Positions 33,330 to 41,932 are shown, counted from the first letter of the stretch. The stretch is 64,000 nucleotides of DNA from KBS50 sp042666615 (GCF_042666615.1 NZ_JBHTDD010000008.1:1-64000); one strand, 5' to 3'. A program made the numbers and translations. The notes: generated from the sequence alone by a model not told the origin.

Positions 33330-34029
33330 GTTGTCCCGCCCGACCGTCCGCGACTTCCACCGCACGAACCGGGGCGGTGGCCTGTTCAGCGAGCCGATCA
33401 GCCAGTGGTTCGGCGCGGCGATCGCGCTCGGCGCCCAGCGCCTCGGCCTGCCGCCCACCGCACTGACCCTGACCAACCTGGTGCTCGGGCTGGCCGTCTC
33501 GGCGACCGTTATCGCGTTGGCCCCGGCGGTCGCGGCCGGTGACCTGCCGGCCTGGCCGGTGGGCCTGCTCGCGCTGCTCGGCTGGCAGCTCGCGTACGCG
33601 CTGGACTGCGCCGACGGCCAACTGGCCAGGGTCACCGGTCAGGGCTCCGCGGCCGGCGCCCGGCTGGACGTGTTGTGTGACGTGGCCGCCCAGATCGCGC
33701 TTGTGGCATCGCTGTCGGCGGTCGCGGTGGCGCAGCGGCCGGACACCCCGACCTGGTTGGTCGCGGTCTTCACCGGCACGTGGATGGTCAACCTGGTGAC
33801 CTCGGTGATGCAGGCCGGCCCGAACGCGGCCAGCATGATCACCTCACGCTCGCTGCCGGTCCGGCTGGTCAAGCTGGTCCGCGACTACGGTGCGGTGATC
33901 TTCGTGGCCGGGCTGGTGCTCACCCTCACGCCGGCGTGGACGATCTGGCTGGTCGCGGCATTCACCGTGGTCAACGGCGGCTTCCTGCTGGCCAGCATCG
34001 CGTTCTCCGCCCGCGCCGCACTGCGTTAG
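33295..34029 (+). CDS. CDP-alcohol phosphatidyltransferase-family membrane enzyme
   Basis: This 244-residue protein starts at GTG 33295 (overlap of 35 bases with the dehydrogenase gene; TTG 33330 is an alternative). The family motif DxxDGxxARxxxxxxxxGxxxDxxxD is intact in DCADGQLARVTGQG, then the Gly/Asp-rich continuation ARLDVLCD. Six hydrophobic segments follow the family plan. These enzymes move a phosphoalcohol from CDP-alcohol onto an acceptor hydroxyl with Mg2+. In this operon it would use the CDP-polyol made by the first two genes; the acceptor is unknown. A strong terminator follows. Confidence 0.88.
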   Translation: MPSTTSTTSTTELSRPTVRDFHRTNRGGGLFSEPISQWFGAAIALGAQRLGLPPTALTLTNLVLGLAVSATVIALAPAVAAGDLPAWPVGLLALLGWQLAYALDCADGQLARVTGQGSAAGARLDVLCDVAAQIALVASLSAVAVAQRPDTPTWLVAVFTGTWMVNLVTSVMQAGPNAASMITSRSLPVRLVKLVRDYGAVIFVAGLVLTLTPAWTIWLVAAFTVVNGGFLLASIAFSARAALR

Positions 34030-34058
34030 CAAGGCTCCCTGCCGGCCCCTCCACATGA

Positions 34059-34096
34059 GGGACGGCCGGCGTGCGACGCCGCACGCCGGCCGTCCC
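34059..34096. terminator. Strong bidirectional terminator
   Basis: GGGACGGCCGGCGTGC (34059-34074) is perfectly complementary to GCACGCCGGCCGTCCC (34081-34096), with a six-base loop. It ends the three-gene CDP-alcohol operon and lies 11 bases before the end of the convergent CU044_5270 gene. Confidence 0.92.
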
Positions 34097-34106
34097 GCCG
34101 AGCAAC

Positions 34107-34994
34107 TCAGGGCCGCTGGCCCGCCTTGTTGACGACAGCCACCCGCACCACCGCCGAACCGGCGGTACCGGTGCGCAGGCCGAGATAGGCGTACGTCTTC
34201 TCGTCGAAGACGATCACGTTGGTGAAGCCGTCGTTGGACCAGGTGATCCCCACCCCCGGCCGGCCGGCCGGATCCTTGACGTCCTTGACCACCTTCAGTC
34301 CCGGAATCTTCGCCGCCGCCCGGAACAGCGCGGCCTTCGACTGAGGCGGCACCAGATGGTCGCTCAGCAGGAAGTCGATGTCCTTGGCGATCGCGTTGAC
34401 GGCACCCTGCTCGCCCCTCCGGTTGTCCTTCAGGTAGGCCAACATGGCGTCGACATCCCTGGGAAGGTCCGGCAGATAGGCAGGCTCCGGCGTGCACGCT
34501 TCGGTGCCGACCACCCGGTCGCCCTTGATCGCCGATCGGCGACCGTCAGCGCAGCCGGGCAACACCACCCGATCCTTGCCCTCGGTCCGCAGGCCGTCCC
34601 GGGTTCCATTCACCGAGAGCCACCTCTCCACACCATGGGAATCCCTGACGTAGAGGAACTGGTCGGGCCGCGGCGGGACGTCGGGCAGCTTCAGCGCCTC
34701 GGTGGCCGCTCGGTGCAGCACCTCCGCCGCCTGGGCCTCCGCGGTTGGTCCGCCGACCTTGTCGGGCGCCATGACGACGACACCCGCAATCACCGCGGCG
34801 AGTCCCGCCGTCGCGACGGCAAGCACGAAGCGACGGGCTCGGCGCGGCCGCCGGACCGGCGCGGGGACGAAGCTTTCGCCGGCCGGCTCGGCGGCCATCG
34901 CGGTGGTCAGTCGGTGCCGCACACCGGCGAGTTCGGTGGGACCCGGAAGCGGCGACTCCCGCCGCAGCTCACGGACAAGCTGAAGGTCTTCCAT
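34107..34994 (-). CDS. CU044_5270-family protein, probable sigma-factor partner
   Basis: This 295-residue protein from ATG 34994 (GGAG ten bases upstream; GTG 35003 is too close to it) has a cytoplasmic N-terminus, one membrane helix (FVLAVATAGLAAVIAGVVVM) and an exported C-terminal domain of about 220 residues with two cysteines. Actinobacterial CU044_5270 proteins are usually encoded next to ECF sigma factors and probably act as anti-sigma factors or surface sensors; that role is inferred from layout. It starts about 13 bases after the sigma-factor stop, so the two form an operon. Confidence 0.85.
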   Translation of the reverse strand: MEDLQLVRELRRESPLPGPTELAGVRHRLTTAMAAEPAGESFVPAPVRRPRRARRFVLAVATAGLAAVIAGVVVMAPDKVGGPTAEAQAAEVLHRAATEALKLPDVPPRPDQFLYVRDSHGVERWLSVNGTRDGLRTEGKDRVVLPGCADGRRSAIKGDRVVGTEACTPEPAYLPDLPRDVDAMLAYLKDNRRGEQGAVNAIAKDIDFLLSDHLVPPQSKAALFRAAAKIPGLKVVKDVKDPAGRPGVGITWSNDGFTNVIVFDEKTYAYLGLRTGTAGSAVVRVAVVNKAGQRP

Positions 34995-35007
34995 TGCGTT
35001 CACGCTC

Positions 35008-35601
35008 CTATGAATCTGCCATGACGTGGGATCCGCTCAGTGCTCTGCGGACCTTCTTGCGCGCCCGGTTGAGTCGAGACCGGACCGTGCCGACCGGGAT
35101 CTCCAGTGCCGCCGCCACCTGCTCGTAGGTCAGTTCCTCCCAGGCCACCAGGAGCAGCACGTCCCGGTCGGACGGGGCGAGTTCCGCCAACGCCGCCATC
35201 AGGGCGGGCCTGGTCGCCTGGGCACTCGCCATTGCGACGACCCGGTCGGCGTGGCACTCCTCGCCGGTTCTGGTCCCCGCCGCCTGGTGCAGCCGGAACT
35301 GGCGCACCTCGTCACGCCGATACTGGCCGACCAGGTTGGTCGCGATCCCGTACAGCCAGGGCCGGGCGTTCGGCTGGTCGGGGGCGTACCGGTGCCGGCG
35401 GCGGAACGCCACCAGGAACGTCTCGGCGGTCAGGTCGTCGGCGGCCCCCGGACCGAGCCGACGGGCGACGTACCGGTGGATGTGCGGGGCGTGCCGGTCG
35501 AAGATCAGCCCGAAACACTCCGGGTCGGGCTCGGACCGTTTGATCACCGCGGCGTCGTCCGACGTCCGCAGTTCGTCGCTGAACTGCCCAGCTGGGTTCA
35601 T
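35008..35601 (-). CDS. ECF RNA polymerase sigma factor
   Basis: This 197-residue sigma-70 family protein has region 2 (FGLIFDRHAPHIHRYVARRL, then DDLTAETFLVAF with PWLYGIATN) and region 4 (ELAPSDRDVLLLVAWEELTY, then EQVAAALEIPVGTVRSRLNR). There is no C-terminal extension. It directs RNA polymerase to alternative promoters, probably under control of the downstream membrane protein. I could not identify an autoregulated promoter by eye. Start ATG 35601. Confidence 0.94.
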   Translation of the reverse strand: MNPAGQFSDELRTSDDAAVIKRSEPDPECFGLIFDRHAPHIHRYVARRLGPGAADDLTAETFLVAFRRRHRYAPDQPNARPWLYGIATNLVGQYRRDEVRQFRLHQAAGTRTGEECHADRVVAMASAQATRPALMAALAELAPSDRDVLLLVAWEELTYEQVAAALEIPVGTVRSRLNRARKKVRRALSGSHVMADS

Positions 35602-35673
35602 ATGTGATCCTTCGCGCCACGGATACTCGTCTGCTATCCGTTGCTCGCGCGGATCTGGTTCACGCCCGCAGCG

Positions 35674-36966
35674 CTACCGTGCCCGGGAAGCGCCCTCCGC
35701 CAGGTCGGCGTAGATGTCGACCAACCTTCTGGTGACCACGTCCGGGTGGAAGACCGTCTCGTAGCGGGCGCGGGCGGCCGGGGCCAGGGCCGCCGCGTCG
35801 GCCCGCGCCACCGGCAGCGCCGCGGCGAGCGCACCCGGTTCCGCCGGTACGACCCAACCGGCCGCGCCGGCGAGCGGCGTCTCGGTCCCCGTACCCGATG
35901 GTGACGGACCGCCCGCAGCGGACCCGGCAGCCGCCGACGGACCGCCCCCGGCCGGCCCGGTGCCGGCGGGCGCGGCCGGTTGATCCGCACCCACCAGGTA
36001 CGGGACGCCACCCAACGCGGTACCGAGCACCGGGCGGCCGGCGGCCAGCGCCTCGATCACCACCGTGGGCAGCACGTCGTGCCAGGTCGGCACGGTCAGC
36101 ACCACGGCGGTGTCGCGCAGCGCGGCGGCCACCCTGGCCCGGTCCAGCGGTCCGAGGTAGTCGATGTCCGCCCGGTGCACGGCCGCCGCCTCGGCCAGCG
36201 GTCGAAGCTCGCCGTCGCCGGCGATGCGCAGCCGGCCGAGCGAGCCGTCCGGGTGCCGCTGCCAGGCGTCGAGCAGCAGGGCGAGGCCCTTCTCCGGGGA
36301 GAGCCGGCCGAAGTACAGGAAGCCCTCGCCGGGCGGGGCGGGCGGCCCCGGATCCGGCATGGCGTTCGGCTTGACCACGATCCGGTCGGCGGGGATCCCG
36401 TAGTCGCGCAGATGTCCGGCTATTCCCCCGGTGAGCGCGATGTACCGGTCCACCGATCGCCAGGTCGGGCGGTGCAGCGCCAGCGTGGTGGCCATCAGGG
36501 CGCTCTGCGCCCGGGACCCTCGGTAGCAGCGGTGCACGACAGCCGGCAGGCCGAACGCCCGACCGCGGCAGTCGGTGCAGATCCGCCCGTCCCGGAAGTA
36601 GAGCCCGGAGGAGCAGACCTGGCGGTAGTTGTGGACCGTCTGCACCACCGGCACGCCGTACCGGTGGGCGGTCCGCACCACCCACGGCGAGATCAACGGG
36701 TACGGGTTGTGCAGGTGCAGGACATCCGGCCGGTGCGACTCGATCAACCGGCTCAGTTCCCGCTGGGCCCGCGGGGCGTAGATCGGGGAGACCGGCAACA
36801 GCGCCTTGGCCGGTGTCGACAGCTCCTCGATCTCGTCCGAGCTGCGCAGGAACGGCAGCACCTCGACGCCGGCGGCGGTCAGCTGATCGATCTCCGTATC
36901 GACGATGGTGTTCTCACCGGACGGCTGGGCCGCCCGGTAGCGGTTGTGCGCCACCACCACCTTCAC
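35674..36966 (-). CDS. Family 4 glycosyltransferase
   Basis: This GT-B enzyme of about 430 residues starts at GTG 36966 behind AAGGGTGG. The N-terminal domain contains LHLHNPYPLISPWV and the C-terminal donor domain has FLYFGRLSPEKGL and the EALAAGRPVLGT stretch. A 45-residue Gly/Ala/Pro/Ser insertion interrupts the donor domain between the GGVP and GWVV segments, longer than usual and low in complexity. A cysteine cluster (CTDCRGRAFG) in the N-domain is common in EPS-type enzymes. It likely adds a hexose to an exopolysaccharide lipid intermediate; the polyprenyl-phosphate sugar transferase 1.1 kb away is a plausible partner. Confidence 0.88.
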   Translation of the reverse strand: MKVVVAHNRYRAAQPSGENTIVDTEIDQLTAAGVEVLPFLRSSDEIEELSTPAKALLPVSPIYAPRAQRELSRLIESHRPDVLHLHNPYPLISPWVVRTAHRYGVPVVQTVHNYRQVCSSGLYFRDGRICTDCRGRAFGLPAVVHRCYRGSRAQSALMATTLALHRPTWRSVDRYIALTGGIAGHLRDYGIPADRIVVKPNAMPDPGPPAPPGEGFLYFGRLSPEKGLALLLDAWQRHPDGSLGRLRIAGDGELRPLAEAAAVHRADIDYLGPLDRARVAAALRDTAVVLTVPTWHDVLPTVVIEALAAGRPVLGTALGGVPYLVGADQPAAPAGTGPAGGGPSAAAGSAAGGPSPSGTGTETPLAGAAGWVVPAEPGALAAALPVARADAAALAPAARARYETVFHPDVVTRRLVDIYADLAEGASRAR

Positions 36967-37047
36967 CGGGGCCACCCTTCGTGCCGCTCGCAACCGGCCG
37001 GACTCGCTCGCTCCGCACTGACGGCCACAAACGCTACCGTTGACGGC

Positions 37048-37908
37048 GTGCCTGAACTACCCGAGGTGGAGGCGCTCGGCGCCTATCTGCGTGAGCGAGC
37101 GGTCGGCCGGCGGGTCGAGCGGATCGAGGTCGCCTCGCTGTCCGTGCTGAAGACGTACGATCCGGCGCCGTCCGCCGCCGCCGGCCGGACGGTGTCCGGT
37201 GCCGGACGGTACGGCAAGTTCCTCGATGTGATCTTCGATGGCGACCTGCACCTGGTGGTGCACCTGGCCCGTGCCGGGTGGCTGCACTACCGCGAGACAT
37301 TCGCCTCAAAGGCGCCGCTCAAGCCCGGTAAGGGACCGATCGCCCTACGGGTACGCCTCGACGACGGTTCCGGTTTCGACCTGACCGAGGCCGGCACCCA
37401 GAAGAGCCTGGCCAGCTACCTGGTCACCGACCCAGAACAGGTCCCCGGTGTCGGCCGGCTCGGTCCCGACGCGCTCGCCGCCGACGCCGCCACCTTCGCC
37501 GAGCGGTTGCGCAGCCGCCGCGGGCAGGTCAAGGGGGTGCTCACCGACCAGCAGGTGCTCGCCGGCATCGGCAATGCGTACTCGGACGAGATCCTGCATG
37601 CCGCGAAGCTGTCCCCGTTCGCGCTCACCAACCGGCTCTCCGACGCTCAGCTGACCGCCCTGTACGAGGCCACCCAGCGGGTACTGACCGACGCGGTGCG
37701 CCGCTCGGTCGGGCAGCGGGCGGCCGAGCTGAAGAGTGAGAAACGTTCGGGCCTTACCGTGCACGCGCGGGCGGGGCTACCCTGCCCGGTGTGCGGCACG
37801 ACGATCCGGGAAGTTTCCTTCGCCGATTCGAGCCTGCAGTACTGCCCGGGATGCCAGACCGGAGGCAAGCCATTGGCTGACCGTCGGTTGTCCCGGCTGG
37901 TGCGCTGA
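37048..37908 (+). CDS. Fpg/Nei-family DNA glycosylase
   Basis: This 286-residue base-excision-repair enzyme starts at GTG 37048. The N-terminus PELPEVE provides the catalytic Pro (after Met removal) and Glu. The H2TH region reads VLAGIGNAYSDEILHAAKLS, and the C-terminal zinc finger has CPVC and CPGC pairs. It excises oxidised bases and cuts the strand by beta-elimination. The sequence resembles the actinobacterial Fpg-like lineages rather than canonical MutM, so lesion preference is uncertain. It is divergent from the glycosyltransferase. Confidence 0.93.
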   Translation: MPELPEVEALGAYLRERAVGRRVERIEVASLSVLKTYDPAPSAAAGRTVSGAGRYGKFLDVIFDGDLHLVVHLARAGWLHYRETFASKAPLKPGKGPIALRVRLDDGSGFDLTEAGTQKSLASYLVTDPEQVPGVGRLGPDALAADAATFAERLRSRRGQVKGVLTDQQVLAGIGNAYSDEILHAAKLSPFALTNRLSDAQLTALYEATQRVLTDAVRRSVGQRAAELKSEKRSGLTVHARAGLPCPVCGTTIREVSFADSSLQYCPGCQTGGKPLADRRLSRLVR

Positions 37909-37973
37909 GTGACAAGGGATCGTCCCCACCCGCATTCCACCCAACCAGCCACGAATCAGTCAGGACTCGCACC

Positions 37974-38001
37974 TTCCGGAGGCCCCATCCATCGGTATAG
38001 T
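37974..38001 (+). promoter_or_regulatory. Candidate promoter for the sugar transferase gene
   Basis: TTCCGG (37974-37979) and TATAGT (37996-38001) are 16 bases apart, close to a SigA-type promoter, and lie about 115 bases upstream of the preferred start. This position supports a start downstream of the earlier in-frame GTG at 37909. Confidence 0.45.
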
Positions 38002-38115
38002 GACCCGGTCCGTGGCTCCGCGGACCGCGCCGACCCGTTGGCCGGCGACCCAGCGGACGGACGTAATGTCTCCTGGCGGGACTATCCGCAAGGTCATGCG
38101 TGGGAGACTGGGACG

Positions 38116-39744
38116 GTGGGCGACCCGAGCCGTTACGGCGAGTGGGCGGCACGTGTCATGCGGGAGGACACAGTCGAGGTGACCACGAGCCTCTATCGCC
38201 CGACGGGGAGCACCAACCAGAGCGGACCCATGCGGCACGTCGACAGCTTCGAGATCCAACCACCGACGCCGCCGGTGCCGAACGGGGTACCCCGCTCCGC
38301 GTGGGCCCGAGCCAGCCGCCGGGCCTCCCGCTGGCACCGGCCGTACACCATCGCGTTGGTGTTGCTGGACTTCGCGGTGGTGGCGTTCACCAGCTTCGTC
38401 GCGATCCAACTGTTCGACAAGGCGACCGCCGGCTTCGACGCCCAGCGGGGCGGCGACCCCACCTTCTTCTACACGGTCGCCTACCTGCTGCTGCCGCTCG
38501 GCTGGTTGGTCCTGCTCTGGGCCAACGGCGCCTACGACCGGCGCTATCTGGGGCTGGGCACCGACGAGTTCCGCCGGGTGGTTCGCGCCGGGATCATGGT
38601 GGCGGCCAGCGTCTCGTTCATCGCCTTCGCCACCGTGACGAAGTTGTCCCGTTTCACGGTCGGCACGGCGCTGCTCGGCTCCATGATCCTCATCCTGTTG
38701 ATCCGCTATGTGGCCCGGTCCGTGCTGCACCTCGTCCGCACCAAGGCCGGGCACGCCGGACACCGGATGGTGTTGGTCGGCACGCTGCCGGACGCGCTGG
38801 AGGTCTACAAGGCGGTCACCCGCAACCCGTCGGCCGGTCTGGTGCCGGTCGCCATCCACATCACCGATGGCATCGCCGCCGCCCGGGGCATCCGCACGCC
38901 GGTCCCGGTGTACGCGGGACGCGACGTGCTGGCCTTGGTCCGTGAGGTCGGTGGGGACACCATCGCGGTCTGCGGCTCGGCCAGCGCCGAACCCGGTGAG
39001 TTGCGCCGGCTGGCCTGGCAACTGGAGGGCTCCGGCATCGATCTGGTGGTGGCGCCGCAGCTCACCGACATCGCCGGCCCCCGGGTGCACATCCGACCCA
39101 TCGAGGGTCTGCCCCTGCTGCACGTCGAAGAGCCGACGCTGTCCGGCCCGGCGTTGCTGGCCAAGAACCTGCTCGACCGGGCCGCCGCCGCGGTGGGCCT
39201 GCTGCTGCTCGTCCCGCTGTTCATCCTGATCGCCGTGGCGATCCGGACGTCCGATCCCGGTCCGGTCTTCTTCCGGCAGCCCAGGGTCGGGTACGAGGGC
39301 CGCACCTTCCGGGTGTGGAAATTCCGCACCATGTACACGAACGCCGAGGAGCGGTTGGCGGGGCTGGTCGACCAGAACGAGACCGACGGCATGTTGTTCA
39401 AGATCAAGCAGGATCCGCGGGTCTTCCCGGCCGGCCGCTTCCTGCGGGCCAGCTCGCTTGACGAGCTACCGCAGTTGATCAACGTGCTCAAGGGGGAGAT
39501 GTCGCTCGTCGGGCCGCGACCGTTGCCGGCCGACGACGGCGACTTCCTCGGCGACGTCCGCCGACGGTTGCTGGTCCGTCCCGGTATGACCGGGTTGTGG
39601 CAGGTCTCCGGCCGCTCCGACCTGTCCTGGGACGAGGCGGTCCGGCTCGACCTCTACTACGTCGACAACTGGTCGCTGGCATACGACCTGAGCATCCTCT
39701 GGCGGACGGTCGGCGTGGTGCTGGCCCGCAAGGGCGCCTACTGA
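38116..39744 (+). CDS. Polyprenyl-phosphate sugar-1-phosphate transferase (WbaP/PssY type)
   Basis: This protein of about 542 residues starts at GTG 38116, with GGGAGA upstream; the frame opens at GTG 37909 and another ATG lies at 38158. It has a basic N-terminus, four membrane helices, a Rossmann-like cytoplasmic domain (HRMVLVGTLPDALEVYKAV), a fifth hydrophobic segment and the catalytic phosphoglycosyltransferase domain: DPGPVFFRQPRVGYEGRTF, KFRTMYTNAE, SLDELPQLINVLKGEMSLVG and PGMTGLWQVSGRS. It transfers a sugar-1-phosphate from a UDP-sugar to undecaprenyl phosphate, the first step of exopolysaccharide assembly. No polymerase or flippase is adjacent. Confidence 0.93.
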   Translation: MGDPSRYGEWAARVMREDTVEVTTSLYRPTGSTNQSGPMRHVDSFEIQPPTPPVPNGVPRSAWARASRRASRWHRPYTIALVLLDFAVVAFTSFVAIQLFDKATAGFDAQRGGDPTFFYTVAYLLLPLGWLVLLWANGAYDRRYLGLGTDEFRRVVRAGIMVAASVSFIAFATVTKLSRFTVGTALLGSMILILLIRYVARSVLHLVRTKAGHAGHRMVLVGTLPDALEVYKAVTRNPSAGLVPVAIHITDGIAAARGIRTPVPVYAGRDVLALVREVGGDTIAVCGSASAEPGELRRLAWQLEGSGIDLVVAPQLTDIAGPRVHIRPIEGLPLLHVEEPTLSGPALLAKNLLDRAAAAVGLLLLVPLFILIAVAIRTSDPGPVFFRQPRVGYEGRTFRVWKFRTMYTNAEERLAGLVDQNETDGMLFKIKQDPRVFPAGRFLRASSLDELPQLINVLKGEMSLVGPRPLPADDGDFLGDVRRRLLVRPGMTGLWQVSGRSDLSWDEAVRLDLYYVDNWSLAYDLSILWRTVGVVLARKGAY

Positions 39745-39807
39745 CCCACGGCGGCGAGGACCCCGAGGCGACGCTGTGCCTGGCGCGGACGGCCGGCACC
39801 CGACAGG

Positions 39808-41037
39808 ATGCTGGGCGTGGCTGCCAACCTGTCGTCGGTCCTGGCCGTCGTCGCGCTGCTCGGCGCGCTCGGCGCCGCCGTGCTCGCGGTGATCAGGCTG
39901 CGGGCCCGTCGCGGCATCGTGACGGCCGGGCAGCGGGCCACCTACGACGTCCTGCACACCGCCGGGCTGGCCGCCGAGCCGCTGCGCAGCGGGCTGACCG
40001 AGGCCAGCGCGACCAAGGCGGTACGCCATCTGCGTACGCTTGTCGGGGCGCCCGGCGCGGCGCTGGTGGACGGCACCGACACGCTCGCCTTCGACGGACG
40101 CGGCAGCCACCACCTGGAGCAGGTGGTCGAGGCGGCACACCGGGCAATCGCCACCAACCGGTCGACCGTGCTGGGTGAGGCCGAGTTGCGGTGCGACCGG
40201 GTGGACTGCCTGGTCCGCGGGGCGGTGGTGGCCCCGCTGAGCGGTCCGGACGACCGGCCGGTCGGGGCGCTGGTGGCGATCTCCGACGGGCAGCCGGCAC
40301 CCGGTCTGTTGCAGGCGACACTGGAGACGGCCTACTGGGCCGGCGCCCAACTCGCGCTGGCCGAGCTGGAGTCGTCCAGGGAACGGTTGGCCCGGGCCGA
40401 GGTACGTGCCCTGCGCGCCCAGATCAGCCCGCACTTCATCTACAACGCGTTGACCGCGATCGCCTCGTTCGTCCGGACCGATCCGGAGCGGGCCCGCGAA
40501 CTCATCCTGGAGTTCGCCGAGTTCACCCGGTATTCCTTCCGCGCGCATGGAGACTTCACCACACTCGCCGAGGAGCTGCGGTCGATCGACCGTTATCTCA
40601 CCATCGAACGAGCCAGGTTCGGCGACCGGCTCCAGGTGCGGTTGCAGATCGCGCCTGAGGTGCTGCCGGTCAGTCTGCCGTTCCTCTGCCTGCAACCGCT
40701 TGTGGAGAACGCCGTCCGGCACGGGTTGTCGCGCAAGACCGGGGTAGGCATGGTGAGCATCGAGGCCCGGGACGCCGGCGCCGAATGCCATCTCACCGTG
40801 GAGGACGACGGGGTGGGCATGGATCCGGCGGTGCTGCTGGGAGGATCGACCGGGCCGGCGTCCGACGGCGTCGACGACGGGGGGCAGCACGTCGGGCTTT
40901 CCAACGTCGACGAGCGGCTGCGTTCGGCGTTCGGCGACCAGTTCGGCCTGGTCGTGGAGACGGCACCGGGTGCTGGTACGAAGGTGAGCATGCGGGTGCC
41001 GAAGTTCCACCGCCACGTCCGGGCCAGCACGTCATGA
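39808..41037 (+). CDS. LytS/YehU-family sensor histidine kinase
   Basis: This 409-residue kinase has one N-terminal membrane helix only, a GAF-like cytoplasmic domain (about residues 50-185), then the His_kinase box RAQISPHFIYNALTAI and an HATPase with PLVENAVRHGL and VEDDGVGMD. It lacks the multi-pass 5TM-LYT sensor of E. coli BtsS/YpdA, so the signal is probably cytoplasmic. Its stop overlaps the ATG of the LytTR regulator (ATGA at 41034). Genes of this pair often control a nearby transporter; here the SSS symporters at 45.9 and 51.3 kb are candidates. Confidence 0.92.
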   Translation: MLGVAANLSSVLAVVALLGALGAAVLAVIRLRARRGIVTAGQRATYDVLHTAGLAAEPLRSGLTEASATKAVRHLRTLVGAPGAALVDGTDTLAFDGRGSHHLEQVVEAAHRAIATNRSTVLGEAELRCDRVDCLVRGAVVAPLSGPDDRPVGALVAISDGQPAPGLLQATLETAYWAGAQLALAELESSRERLARAEVRALRAQISPHFIYNALTAIASFVRTDPERARELILEFAEFTRYSFRAHGDFTTLAEELRSIDRYLTIERARFGDRLQVRLQIAPEVLPVSLPFLCLQPLVENAVRHGLSRKTGVGMVSIEARDAGAECHLTVEDDGVGMDPAVLLGGSTGPASDGVDDGGQHVGLSNVDERLRSAFGDQFGLVVETAPGAGTKVSMRVPKFHRHVRASTS

Positions 41038-41147
41038 GCGAACGCACCGAGCGAAGCGAGGGCCGTGAGCGCATGCCCAGCCAGCACGTCATGAGCGAAC
41101 GCACCGAGCGAAGCGAGGGCCGTGAGCGCATGCCCAGCCAGCACGTC
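41034..41147 (+). repeat. 57-bp tandem duplication at the kinase/regulator junction
   Basis: Two identical 57-base units (41034-41090, 41091-41147), flanked on both sides by CAGCACGTC, span the overlap between the two genes. Each unit is in frame and encodes MSERTERSEGRERMPSQHV, so the regulator may carry this 19-residue leader twice. Each unit also brings two ATG codons. Confidence 0.97.
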
Positions 41148-41903
41148 GTGACGGCCTTCCTGCGGGTCCTCGCCGTCGACGACGAGCCGCCGGCCCTCGA
41201 CGAGTTGGCCTACCTGCTCCGGGCCGACCCCAGAGTGAGCCGGGTGCACACCGCCGGGGACGCCACCGAGGCCCTCCGGGTACTGCGGGACACCGATGTC
41301 GACGCGGTCTTCCTGGACATCCGGATGCCGGGGCTCGACGGCATGGAACTGGCTCGGGTGCTGCGCCGGTTCGCCCGCCCGCCCGCGATCGTCTTCGTCA
41401 CCGCGTACGACGACGCGGCGGTCGACGCGTTCGACCTCGGCGTCACCGACTACGTCCGCAAGCCGGTGCAGACGGAGCGGTTGGCCGAGGCGGTCCGCCG
41501 GGTGACCGGTTCCCGGGTGGTGCCCAGCCATCCCGCCGCGCTGGCCCTATCGGAGGAGGATCCGGCGATCCCGGTCGAACTGGCCGGCAGCACCCGCATG
41601 TTGCCCCGCTCGGCGGTGCGGTGGGTGGAGGCGCAGGGCGACTACGCGCGGCTGCACACCGCGGACGGCTCACACCTGGTCCGGGTGCCACTGGCAACCC
41701 TCTCCGAACGCTGGGCCGATGCCGGATTCGTTCGGATCCACCGCTCCTACCTGGTGCAGTTGCGGCTCATCGCCGAACTCCGGTTGGCCAACTCCGGCTA
41801 CGTGGTGATCATCGACGATGCCGAGCTGCCGGTCAGCCGGCGGCACACCCGGGAGCTGAAGGACCGGCTGGTGCGCGCGGCGAAGCAGGACTGGACCCGC
41901 TGA
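41034..41903 (+). CDS. LytTR-family response regulator
   Basis: This protein has up to 289 residues from ATG 41034 (ATGA overlap with the kinase stop). Because of the duplicated leader, starts at 41073, 41091, 41130 or GTG 41148 are also in frame, the last giving the compact VTAFLRVLAVDDEPPALDEL beginning expected for the family. The receiver domain has VDDEP, the phospho-Asp in VFLDIRMPG and KPVQTERLA. The LytTR DNA-binding domain follows (VRWVEAQGDYARLHT, then RIHRSYLVQL). It should activate transporter or envelope genes when phosphorylated by the adjacent LytS-type kinase. Its 3' 62 bases are duplicated at 42579-42641. Confidence 0.93.
   Translation: MSERTERSEGRERMPSQHVMSERTERSEGRERMPSQHVVTAFLRVLAVDDEPPALDELAYLLRADPRVSRVHTAGDATEALRVLRDTDVDAVFLDIRMPGLDGMELARVLRRFARPPAIVFVTAYDDAAVDAFDLGVTDYVRKPVQTERLAEAVRRVTGSRVVPSHPAALALSEEDPAIPVELAGSTRMLPRSAVRWVEAQGDYARLHTADGSHLVRVPLATLSERWADAGFVRIHRSYLVQLRLIAELRLANSGYVVIIDDAELPVSRRHTRELKDRLVRAAKQDWTR
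41842..41903 (+). repeat. Direct repeat copy 1 (3' end of the LytTR gene)
   Basis: This stretch, GGCACACCCGGGAGCTGAAG onward to the TGA, is the true end of the response-regulator gene. It recurs at 42579-42641 with two substitutions and one inserted G. Confidence 0.9.
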
Positions 41904-41932
41904 GGCCGGTCCGCCGCCCGGCTGGTCCACCT

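Noticed and set aside
31534..34029. Complete archaeal-type ether-lipid pathway
   Set aside because: No GGGP or DGGGP synthase or prenyl transferase is present, so the glycerol-1-phosphate-like enzyme here is not evidence of archaeal membrane lipids.
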